Shown here: piece after piece, positions 16,758 to 24,223 of the stretch | Numbering within the stretch: the stretch's first letter is position 1 | Layout: every line of letters starts with the position of its first letter | Source of the DNA: Leifsonia sp. NPDC080035 | GTDB taxonomy: Bacteria; Actinomycetota; Actinomycetes; Actinomycetales; Microbacteriaceae | Direction of reading: 5' to 3' | Assembly (NCBI RefSeq): GCF_040050925.1 | Contig: NZ_CP157390.1 | Span: 2,914,001 to 2,978,000 of the forward strand | Length of the DNA stretch: 64,000 bases | The notes under the pieces: model-generated | What the model saw: only the letters and a program-made list of their open reading frames with translations | Databases searched by the model: none | Told to the model about the DNA's origin: nothing | Made by a program: the position numbers and the translations under genes

Positions 16758-17621
16758 TCAGGGGACGACGGTGACCAGTGTGCCCAGCGGCAGCGCATCG
16801 ACCGCCTGGACGCCTGCGGCATCCATTCGAATGCAGCCGTGGGAGACCGCGCCGCTCGACGTCTCCTGGAAGTGGATGCCGATGAGGCCGCCGTCGTGGC
16901 CGCCGTACGGCTCGTCTGCGCCGGTGGCGTGCAGCGACGTCAGCTGGATGCGGTGGTCGGTCTGGTCCTGGTCGGCGTCGGTGTACCGGGCCTGCAGGTA
17001 CCCGGTCACGCCGGTCGGGGTGGGCGTCTCGGGCGTTCCGACACCCACCGTGAACGTCTGCGCGGCCGACCCGGGTGTGAGGATGGAGAGCGTCCGGGCG
17101 GAGACGGAGATCTCGACGCGGCCGGTGAGCTTCCGGGGCTCCTGCAGGTAGGAGGTCGGCAGCCACGCGGCCGTCTGTGCGGTGGCAGGAGCGGTCGCCG
17201 TCGCCTTCGACGGCAGGATGCTGCGCGCCGGCGTGAGGGCGAGCGCCCACGGGCCGTCGGTGCGGACGACATCCACCACGGTCGGCTCGGCCAGGAAGTC
17301 GAGCATCGGCAGGCGGGCGATGGGCGTGCTGCGGTCGGCGCCGTACAGCGGGGCGTCCTTCCGCAGGGTATACGCCGTCACGTCCGAGATGTCCGCGGGG
17401 GCAGTGAGCAGGCCGTGGACGACCGCCTTGTACACCGCGGCGGGAAGCACGATGACCTGCCGGGAGGTGAGCGATGGCGGCTCCGTCGTCGATGCGGACG
17501 GTGACGACGCGGCGGACGTGGCGGACGCGGAGGCGGTGGGCCGGGAGTCGGTGGTCGAACACCCCGCCAGCACGGCGAGGGCGGCGATGCAGAGGGCGGC
17601 GACGGGGAGTCGGGACGTCAT
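16758..17621 (-). CDS. L,D-transpeptidase lipoprotein (YkuD domain)
   Basis: 287 residues. The signal peptide ends in a lipobox (LAGC, Cys21), followed by a Ser/Thr/Ala-rich linker to about residue 50. The YkuD catalytic domain (about 166-287) has the active-site motif HGCIRM (261-266, nucleophile Cys263) and the upstream histidine in GLIGIHFQ. It would form 3-3 peptidoglycan cross-links, or attach proteins, outside the membrane. It is close behind the mod operon but on its own ribosome site (AAGGA). Nothing links it to molybdenum. Confidence 0.9.
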   Translation of the reverse strand: MTSRLPVAALCIAALAVLAGCSTTDSRPTASASATSAASSPSASTTEPPSLTSRQVIVLPAAVYKAVVHGLLTAPADISDVTAYTLRKDAPLYGADRSTPIARLPMLDFLAEPTVVDVVRTDGPWALALTPARSILPSKATATAPATAQTAAWLPTSYLQEPRKLTGRVEISVSARTLSILTPGSAAQTFTVGVGTPETPTPTGVTGYLQARYTDADQDQTDHRIQLTSLHATGADEPYGGHDGGLIGIHFQETSSGAVSHGCIRMDAAGVQAVDALPLGTLVTVVP

Positions 17622-17639
17622 GGTTCCTTCGAGGGACGG

Positions 17640-17678
17640 CGAGAGGGCCGGCCGCAGGGGATGCAGCCGACCCTCTCG
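17640..17678 (-). terminator. hairpin terminator after the secreted-protein gene
   Basis: Arms 17640-17652 and 17666-17678 (CGAGAGGGCCGGC with GCCGACCCTCTCG) pair at 12 of 13 positions around a 13-base loop. It lies 16 bp beyond the end of the upstream minus-strand gene and before the transpeptidase start. No U-tract is present, as is usual in this GC range. Confidence 0.6.
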
Positions 17679-17693
17679 GTCACGGGTCCTCGG

Positions 17694-18560
17694 TCAGCCG
17701 GAGACCTTCGGGAGGTTCGGCGTCGTCGGAGTGACCTTGCCCTTCGGGGTCGGGAGGCCGGGGTCGGTCGTGACGGTGTCACCGGTCACCGTGACCGTTG
17801 TCGTCTCGACGTGGCCGCTGTCGGCGCCCGTCAGGGTGTAGGAGATGGTGCCGGCGGGCAGGGTGCCGTACCACGACTCGCCGTAGGCGACCGCGCCGTT
17901 CACGTTCGCGGTGCCGCTGTGGGTTTCGACGGCCCCTGCGTAGGTGCTCGTCACCGTGACGACCTCGCCCGGGGTGAAGCCACCGGCGATGACGATGACA
18001 CCGGTGTCGTGGAGCTGCTGCGTGGTGAGCGTGCTCGGGATGGCGACGGCCCCCGCGGGTGCCAGCACCGTGAGGTCGACGGCGTCCGCCGTGGTCGTTC
18101 CGTCGGCGGCGGTGACCGCGTACGACAGTCCCGAGGAGAGCCCGTGCTCGGGGATCCAGGTCGTGTCGAAGGCGCCCGTGTCGTCCGTGGTGACGGTGGT
18201 GGCCTCCGTGGTGATCTCCACGCCGTCGTAGGAGCCGGTCAGCGTGACGGTGACCGCGGTCGACGCGGCGAACCCGGTGCCGGCGATGCTCAGGCCATCG
18301 CCCAGGGAGACGGGCCCGAAGTCCGTGCCGTTCCACGCGCCGAGGGTGAAGGACGTGGGAGTCGCGGTGAACGTCGGCGCTGCCGCTTCGGGCGTCTCGG
18401 GCGCGGCCGGGTCGGCCGGGGCCGGGGTCTCGGTCGAGGCGGGCGGGTCGGTCGGCGTCGCGTCGTCGGCGTAGGCCGGCATCGTCGCGAAGAGGCCGCC
18501 GCCGACGAGTGCGGCGGCGGCCAGGACGGACGCGGCGCGCCCGGATCGAGTGGAGAGCAT
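17694..18560 (-). CDS. secreted protein with Ig-like beta domains
   Basis: 288 residues. A Sec signal peptide (helix about 9-26, cleavage near AYADDA) is followed by a Pro/Ala/Thr/Glu linker. Two beta-sandwich-like repeats come next, rich in Thr and Val, with motifs such as LSIAGTGFAASTAVTVTL and IVIAGGFTPGEVVTVTS. This resembles the paired domains of actinobacterial surface proteins. The C-terminus ends LPKVSG with no membrane helix after it, so a sortase anchor is at best degenerate. Probably released or loosely wall-bound. Function unknown. Confidence 0.78.
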   Translation of the reverse strand: MLSTRSGRAASVLAAAALVGGGLFATMPAYADDATPTDPPASTETPAPADPAAPETPEAAAPTFTATPTSFTLGAWNGTDFGPVSLGDGLSIAGTGFAASTAVTVTLTGSYDGVEITTEATTVTTDDTGAFDTTWIPEHGLSSGLSYAVTAADGTTTADAVDLTVLAPAGAVAIPSTLTTQQLHDTGVIVIAGGFTPGEVVTVTSTYAGAVETHSGTANVNGAVAYGESWYGTLPAGTISYTLTGADSGHVETTTVTVTGDTVTTDPGLPTPKGKVTPTTPNLPKVSG

Positions 18561-18808
18561 CTGTGTCCTCTACAGAAGTCAGGCGTCACGGAAGGCGGAC
18601 GCGTGTCGGTGGAATCGGAACGGCCGGGGCCGCTTCGTGGCAACGCTAGAGTGCGCGACCGCGGCCTTCGGGCCCGGGACGCTCTGCTCCGTGGACAGCT
18701 CGTTCCACTGCGTGCCGCGCCCGACGCCGCTCCGTGTGGGGTGCGTCGGTCCCGGCCTCGGCGCAGGGCCGTTCCTCTCACCGCGCAGTGCGGGTCACCG
18801 CGCTCGGC

Positions 18809-19231
18809 TCAGAGACCCACCCACTCGGAGGCCCCATCATCGAAGCGCTGACGCTTCCAGATCGGCACCCGTGCCTTGATCGTCTCGACCAGCTCGGCGC
18901 AGGCGGCGAACGCCTCCGCCCGGTGCGGCGCGGCGACCGCGGCGACGAGCGCGATGTCCCCGATCGTCAGCGCACCCACCCGGTGCGCAGCGGCGACGCG
19001 GAGTCCGGTGCGCTCCGCGACCTCCGCGCAGCAGGCGCGCAGGAACGCCTCCGCGTCGGGATGCGCGCGATAGTCGAGCGCGGTGACCGTGCGCCCTCCG
19101 TCGTGGTCGCGGACGATGCCCTGGAAGGACACGACGGCTCCGGCGTCGGCGCGCCACACGAACGCGTCGACGACCGCCGGGTCCAGCGGCTCATCCGTGA
19201 CGGCGGCGAGCACCGTCTCCGTGCCGCTCAC
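18809..19231 (-). CDS. moaE: molybdopterin synthase catalytic subunit MoaE
   Basis: 140 residues, normal for MoaE. Conserved elements are GAVVSFQGIVRDHDGGRTV near the N-terminus, LDYRAHPDAE, AAAHRVGALTIGDIALVAAVAAPHR and the catalytic-site VPIWKRQRF at the C-terminus. With MoaD it converts precursor Z to molybdopterin. The GTG start overlaps the upstream moaC-mog stop by four bases. It is the last gene of the moeA operon. The 248 bp beyond it, up to the secreted-protein start, shows no gene. Confidence 0.93.
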   Translation of the reverse strand: MSGTETVLAAVTDEPLDPAVVDAFVWRADAGAVVSFQGIVRDHDGGRTVTALDYRAHPDAEAFLRACCAEVAERTGLRVAAAHRVGALTIGDIALVAAVAAPHRAEAFAACAELVETIKARVPIWKRQRFDDGASEWVGL

Positions 19232-20232
19232 GCGTGGTCACCCCCTCGGAGCTGGTCGATCAGGTGCGGGAGCAGGTCGTCCAGCACGGCGAGCCCGTCG
19301 GCGACTCCGCCGCGCGAGCCGGGCAGGTTCACCACGATCGTGCGGCCGGCGATGCCTGCCCTGCCGCGGCTGAGCGCCGCGAGCGGCGTCGCCGCGGCGC
19401 CGCGGGCGCGCAGCGCCTCTGCGACCCCTGGCAGCTCGCGGTCGAGCACCGCCGCGGTTGCCTCGGGGGTCCGGTCGTCGGGGGAGACGCCGGTGCCGCC
19501 CGTGGTGATCAGCACGGCGGGATGCTCGGCGGTCCCAGCGCGGACCGCCTCCGCGATCGCGGCATCGGCGACCACGCGCACCTCCGCGCGGAACCCGTGG
19601 CGCGAGAGCCACTCCGCGATCACGGGGCCGGTCGCGTCCTCCGCGGCTCCGGCCGCGGCGCGCGTCGAGGAGACGAGCACGACCGCGGCGTCCTCGCGCG
19701 GGGCGGCCGAGCCCGCAGCCTCGTCCGCCTCCAGCACCGCGGGCTCCGCGGTCTCGCCGTCCCGTCGCCACTCGCCGCGCTTGCCCCCGCGCTTCTCCAC
19801 GAGCCGCACCTCGGTGAGCACGGCCGCCGGATCCACCGCCTTGACCATGTCGTGCAGCGTCAGCCCGGCGACGGCGACGGCGGTCAGCGCCTCCATCTCC
19901 ACCCCGGTGCGCCCGCGCGTCTTCGCGATGGTCTCGATGTTGATGCGCCCGGCCGCTTCGTCGAGCCGGAAGTCGACGCGCACCGAGGTCAGCGGCAGCG
20001 GGTGGCAGAGCGGGATGAGGTCGCTCGTGCGCTTGGCCCCGGTGATCCCCGCGATGCGGGCGGTCGCCAGCACGTCCGCCTTGGGCATCCCGTCGGCGGC
20101 GACCAGCCGGACCACGTCCGGGGTCGTCTGCAGGTGACCGCGCGCGACGGCCTCGCGCTCGGTCTCCGGCTTCTCGCCGACGTCGACCATGCGGGCGCGG
20201 CCGTCGGAGTCCAGGTGGCTGAGCTCTGTCAT
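19228..20232 (-). CDS. moaC: fused cyclic pyranopterin monophosphate synthase and molybdopterin adenylyltransferase (MoaC-Mog)
   Basis: 334 residues with two catalytic domains. Residues 1-155 are MoaC (MVDVGEKPETEREAVARG, KRTSDLIPLCHPLPLT, GVEMEALTAVAVAGLTLHDM), which completes precursor Z from the MoaA product. After a linker of about 25 residues, 180-334 form a MogA/MoaB domain (AVVLVSSTRAAAG, LITTGGTGVSPDDRTPEA, LPGSRGG), which adenylylates molybdopterin before metal insertion. The ATG at 20232 overlaps the moeA stop by four bases. The fusion links an early and a late step of the same pathway. Confidence 0.92.
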   Translation of the reverse strand: MTELSHLDSDGRARMVDVGEKPETEREAVARGHLQTTPDVVRLVAADGMPKADVLATARIAGITGAKRTSDLIPLCHPLPLTSVRVDFRLDEAAGRINIETIAKTRGRTGVEMEALTAVAVAGLTLHDMVKAVDPAAVLTEVRLVEKRGGKRGEWRRDGETAEPAVLEADEAAGSAAPREDAAVVLVSSTRAAAGAAEDATGPVIAEWLSRHGFRAEVRVVADAAIAEAVRAGTAEHPAVLITTGGTGVSPDDRTPEATAAVLDRELPGVAEALRARGAAATPLAALSRGRAGIAGRTIVVNLPGSRGGVADGLAVLDDLLPHLIDQLRGGDHA

Positions 20233-21443
20233 AGCGTCCACACTGTCACGTCCGATCCGGCATCGACGCTCTCGACGTGCGCCGGGATGTCCAGCAGCAC
20301 GTCCGCGCGCGCCATCGCGGCGACCAGGTGCGAGCCGGGTCCTGCGACGGGGGAGACCTCGCCGTCGGTCAGCCGTCCGCGCAGGAACTGGCGCTTGCCG
20401 GGCACCGACCGCACCGGTTCGGCGAGCCTGGCCGTGGACAGCGGGAGCGGGTCGAGGCCCGAGGCCGCTCGCAGCGGTGCGCGCAGGAACACGGTGAACG
20501 AGATCTGCGTGCTCACGGGGTTGCCAGGGAAGCAGAGCACCGGCACCCCGTCGACGACCGCGGTCGCCTGCGGGCCGCCCGGCTGCATCGCGACGGTGGT
20601 GACCTCGGCGCCGCGCGGCGCGAGCACCTCCCTGACCACCTCGTAGGCGCCCTTCGAGATGCCGCCGGAGGTGATCACCAGGTCGCAGGAGGCGACGGCC
20701 TCGTCGAAGAGCCGGGCGAAGGTGGCGGGGTCGTCGTCGCTGGTCCGGCGGACGGCGACCGAGGCCCCCGCCTCCTCGACGAGGGCCGCCAGCGCGACGC
20801 CGTTCGCGTCGAACACCTGGCCGAAGCGCGCGGGCGACTCCGGCGTCGTGAGCTCGGATCCGGTCGTCAGGATGCCGACCTTCAGCCGCGATCGGACGAG
20901 GACCGACTCCACCCCGGCCGCGGCCAGCGCCGCCAGATGCCGAGGGGCGAGCCGCGTGCCGGCGGGCACGAGCACCTCGCCCCTGCGCAGGTCGCTGCCG
21001 CGCTCGCGCACGTACTCGCCGCGCTCGCGCGACCGGCGGATCTCCACGATCGCGCCGGCGAGGTCGTCGTCGCGACCGAGGATGAGCTCGGTGTCCTCGA
21101 CGGGAACGACGGCGTCGGCGCCGGCGGGGACCGGAGCGCCCGTCATGATCCGGATCGCGGTGCCGGGCGTGTGGGCGACCGGGGTCTCGTGGCCGGCGGG
21201 GATGTCGCCAGCGACCTCCAGGGCGACCGGCGTTCTGCGGATGTCCGCCGCGCGCACGGCGAAGCCGTCCATCTGCGAGTTGCGGAACAGCGGCAGGTCC
21301 ACCTCGGAGCGGATGTCGCCCGCGCTGATCCTGCCGGAAGCCGCGGCCAGCGGGAGCGACTCGACGGCCGGCTCCGCGGTCAGGGGCGCGAGCAGCCTCG
21401 CGACGGTCTCGGCGTGCTCGTCGGCGCTGCGCGGGGGTGTCAT
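20229..21443 (-). CDS. moeA: molybdopterin molybdenumtransferase MoeA
   Basis: 404 residues, full length. Motifs in order: SQMDGFAVRA (56-65), RIMTGAPVPAGADAVVPVE, the MogA-like core GILTTGSELTTP and DLVITSGGISKGAYEVV, then VLCFPGNPVSTQISF and the C-terminal beta-barrel. It inserts molybdenum into adenylylated molybdopterin made by the Mog domain encoded next door. The start has GATACT six bases upstream, so the operon moeA-moaC/mog-moaE may be leaderless. Confidence 0.94.
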   Translation of the reverse strand: MTPPRSADEHAETVARLLAPLTAEPAVESLPLAAASGRISAGDIRSEVDLPLFRNSQMDGFAVRAADIRRTPVALEVAGDIPAGHETPVAHTPGTAIRIMTGAPVPAGADAVVPVEDTELILGRDDDLAGAIVEIRRSRERGEYVRERGSDLRRGEVLVPAGTRLAPRHLAALAAAGVESVLVRSRLKVGILTTGSELTTPESPARFGQVFDANGVALAALVEEAGASVAVRRTSDDDPATFARLFDEAVASCDLVITSGGISKGAYEVVREVLAPRGAEVTTVAMQPGGPQATAVVDGVPVLCFPGNPVSTQISFTVFLRAPLRAASGLDPLPLSTARLAEPVRSVPGKRQFLRGRLTDGEVSPVAGPGSHLVAAMARADVLLDIPAHVESVDAGSDVTVWTL

Positions 21444-21449
21444 GCGTTC

Positions 21450-21455
21450 AGTATC
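21450..21455 (-). promoter_or_regulatory. -10 box of the moeA operon
   Basis: GATACT on the minus strand, six bases before the ATG at 21443. It lies in the 21-bp gap after moeZ. Confidence 0.4.
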
Positions 21456-21464
21456 CCGCTCGGG

Positions 21465-22595
21465 TCAGTAGCGCGCGAGGGACGGATCGACGTCCCTCGC
21501 CCACGCGTCGATGCCGCCCGCCAGCACGAGTCCCGGCGTCCCGGCGTCCGCCAGCAGCCGGCGCGCGGTCTCGGCGCGCACGCCGTGGTGGCAGACGATC
21601 ACGAGCGGGTCGTCGCCGAGCCGGGCGGCGACGCCGGACGCATCCCGCACCACCACATCCAGCGGGACGAGCAGGGACCCCGGGATCTCGGCGATGTCGG
21701 CCTCCCACGGCTCTCGGACGTCCAGCAGGATGTGCGGCTCGCCGGCCTCCAGCCGCGCCCGCAGCTCGCCCGCCGACACCGTGTCCGCGACGCCGCAGAA
21801 CAGGTCGTAGTCGATCAGCTCGGTCACCGGGGCGCCCGCAGGGTCGCGTTCGTAGGCGAGCTCGCGGAAGGTGCCGCGCAGCGCGTCGTGGACGATCACG
21901 CGGCCGAGCAGCGGCTCGCCCGTCCCCGTGACGAGCTTGATCGCCTCGCCGACCATGATCGAGCCGATGACCCCGCACACGCTGGGGAGCGCCCCCGCCT
22001 CGGCGCAGTTCGGGATGCTCCCCGGCTCCGGTGGGACGGGGAACAGGTCGCGGTAGTGCGGTCCGTGCGCCGCCCAGCTGAGGGCCGCCTGGCCGCCGGT
22101 CTGGTGCACGGCGCCCCACACGACGGGGAGGCCGGCGAGAAGCGCGGCGTCGTTGACGAGGTATCGCGTCGGGAAATTGTCGCTGCCGTCGAGCACGAGG
22201 TCGAACCCGGCGAGGATCCGCTCCGCGTTGGCGGAGGTCAGCCGCTCCGGGATGACGACCACGTCGGTCTCCGGGTCCATGGCCAGCACCGTCTCTGCGG
22301 CGGACTCGGCCTTGCCCCTGCCGACGTCGGCTGGCGTGTGCACGGTCTGCCGCGGCAGGTTGCTGAGCTCGACGCGGTCGTCGTCGACGATCCCGATCGT
22401 CCCGAACCCGGCGGACGCCAGGAGGGGCAGCACGGCGGAGCCGAGACCGCCGGCGCCGACGACCAGCACCCGGGCGGCGCGGAGACGGCGCTGCGCGTCG
22501 GCCCCGAACCCGGGCAGCTGCGTCGTGCGGGCGTAGCGCGCCGTCCGCTCCGGGGAGAGCTCCGGGCCCGGTTCGACAAGCGGAGGAAGGGTCAT
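21465..22595 (-). CDS. moeZ: MoeZ-type adenylyltransferase/sulfurtransferase (ThiF plus rhodanese)
   Basis: 376 residues. Residues 1-265 form the E1-like ThiF/MoeB domain with the ATP loop VGAGGLGS (46-53) and GSDNFPTRYLVND. Residues 270-376 form a rhodanese domain whose loop CHHGVR has the sulfur-carrying Cys335. It would adenylate the C-terminal glycine of MoaD and deliver sulfur to make the thiocarboxylate. The zinc-binding CxxC pair of E. coli MoeB is missing (YRDLFP at that place), as I recall for actinobacterial MoeZ. It could also serve other sulfur carriers such as a CysO-like protein. Confidence 0.9.
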   Translation of the reverse strand: MTLPPLVEPGPELSPERTARYARTTQLPGFGADAQRRLRAARVLVVGAGGLGSAVLPLLASAGFGTIGIVDDDRVELSNLPRQTVHTPADVGRGKAESAAETVLAMDPETDVVVIPERLTSANAERILAGFDLVLDGSDNFPTRYLVNDAALLAGLPVVWGAVHQTGGQAALSWAAHGPHYRDLFPVPPEPGSIPNCAEAGALPSVCGVIGSIMVGEAIKLVTGTGEPLLGRVIVHDALRGTFRELAYERDPAGAPVTELIDYDLFCGVADTVSAGELRARLEAGEPHILLDVREPWEADIAEIPGSLLVPLDVVVRDASGVAARLGDDPLVIVCHHGVRAETARRLLADAGTPGLVLAGGIDAWARDVDPSLARY

Positions 22596-22651
22596 GCGCC
22601 CAGCTAACCACCCCCGCCCGGCGGCCGGCGGTCCGGCGGGCGGCCGAGGGG

Positions 22652-24178
22652 TCAGGAGACGGTCACGTCGATGGTGTGGAGGCCGGTCGCGCCGTCGGGG
22701 ACGACGTCCTGGACGCGCGCGGTCTGCACGGTGCCGTGCGCGTCGGTCGCTCTGACCCGGATGCGGTGGTGGCCGGTGGCGGCGTCCCACGCGAACCGCC
22801 ACTGCCGCCAGGTGTCGGCCGAGATCGCGTCCGCGAGCGTCGCCTCCTGCCAGGGTCCGTCGTCGATCTGCACGTGCACGGCGCTCACCCCGACGTGCTG
22901 CGACCACGCCACCCCGGCCACGGCGACGGTCCCGCGCTGGACCGTCCTGCCGTCGGCCGGCACGTCGATGCGCGAGGACAGCTTGACGGGGCCGCGCTGC
23001 GACCAGCCGCGGTCGGTCCAGTAGGAGGTGACCCTGTCGAACCGCGTGACCTGCAGCTCGACCACCCACTTCGTCGCCGACACGTATCCGTAGAGGCCGG
23101 GGACCACCATCCGCACCGGGTAGCCGTGCTCGAGGGGGAGCGGCTGGCCGTTCATCCCGACGGCGAGGATGGCGTTGCGGTCGTCGGTGAGCGCCTCCAG
23201 CGGCGTGCTCGCGGTCCAGCCGTCCTGGCTGCGCGAGAGCACCATGTCCGCGTCGGCGCTCGGAACGGCCCTCGCGAGCAGGTGCCGCACCGGGTAGCCG
23301 AGCCAGGTCGCGTTGCCGATGAGGTCGCCGCCCACCTCGTTGGAGACGCAGGTGAGCGTCGTCGTCGACTCCTCCAGCGGCAGGGCGAGCAGCTCGGCGA
23401 AGGTCAGCTTGACCTCGTGCTCCACCATCCCGGTGATCCGAAGCCGCCAGTCCTGCGGCTGGATGCCCGGGATCTGCAGGGCGGTGTCGATGCGGTAGAA
23501 GTCGGCGTTCGGCGTGACGATCGGCGAGAGCCCGGCGATGTCGAAGGACGCGGCCGCAGGGATGGGAGCAGCGGCCACCGCGGGCTTCGGCAGCCGGAAG
23601 GCGGCGCGGGCGGCCGACGCGGCCCGGTAGCCGGACGCGACCAGTTGCCCGGCGATCGCGGCCAGAGCACCCGCCACGGCCGTCGTCGCGGTGGCCGACA
23701 CGAACCGCCGCCGCGACACGCTCCCGCGCGGCGCGGCCCTCGTCGGCGCGGTTCCGCGCAGCAGCCCGACCAGCCAGCCGAGCAACAGGATGCCGGCGAC
23801 GGCCGCGAGCGCCGACGGAAGCGCGTTCACGAGCCCGGAGCCCGCGCGCGTCAGTGCCGCCAGCACGCCGATCGCGCCTCCCAAGCCGATCAGGATGCGG
23901 CCGACCGGCGGGCGCAGTGCCTCCAGCCAGCCCGCGAGAGCGCCGCCGGCGACCAGCGCCACCGCGAGCGAGACGATGAGGAACGCCTTGTCCCCGGTGC
24001 CGAAGACGCCGATCACGGCGTCCTTCAGCCAGGCGGGCGTGAGGTCGATCACCAGGGCGCCGACCACGAGCACAGGGCTGCCGTCCTGCACGACGAAGGC
24101 GCTGACCAGCTCCGCGGCGCCGACACCGGCGACCACGCTCGCGACGCCGGCCGCGGCCGGGCGCCAGAAGGACCTCAT
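22652..24178 (-). CDS. membrane-anchored sulfite oxidase-fold molybdoenzyme
   Basis: 508 residues. Four predicted N-terminal membrane helices (to about residue 140) are followed by a twin-arginine-like SRRRF (155-159) and another hydrophobic stretch. The molybdopterin domain follows, with the metal ligand Cys277 (TLTCVSNEVGGDLIG) and the MVVPGLYGYVSATKWV stretch, then the C-terminal Mo-co dimerisation Ig-like domain. The active domain should face outside. Such proteins are annotated as sulfite-oxidase-like; the physiological substrate is unknown. TACGCT seven bases before the ATG is a possible -10 box. It ends the molybdenum island and is divergent from the helicase. Confidence 0.9.
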   Translation of the reverse strand: MRSFWRPAAAGVASVVAGVGAAELVSAFVVQDGSPVLVVGALVIDLTPAWLKDAVIGVFGTGDKAFLIVSLAVALVAGGALAGWLEALRPPVGRILIGLGGAIGVLAALTRAGSGLVNALPSALAAVAGILLLGWLVGLLRGTAPTRAAPRGSVSRRRFVSATATTAVAGALAAIAGQLVASGYRAASAARAAFRLPKPAVAAAPIPAAASFDIAGLSPIVTPNADFYRIDTALQIPGIQPQDWRLRITGMVEHEVKLTFAELLALPLEESTTTLTCVSNEVGGDLIGNATWLGYPVRHLLARAVPSADADMVLSRSQDGWTASTPLEALTDDRNAILAVGMNGQPLPLEHGYPVRMVVPGLYGYVSATKWVVELQVTRFDRVTSYWTDRGWSQRGPVKLSSRIDVPADGRTVQRGTVAVAGVAWSQHVGVSAVHVQIDDGPWQEATLADAISADTWRQWRFAWDAATGHHRIRVRATDAHGTVQTARVQDVVPDGATGLHTIDVTVS

Positions 24179-24223
24179 AGCGCTCAGCGTAGGTCCGCGA
24201 TGCTGTGAAAGGGTGGAGCCATC

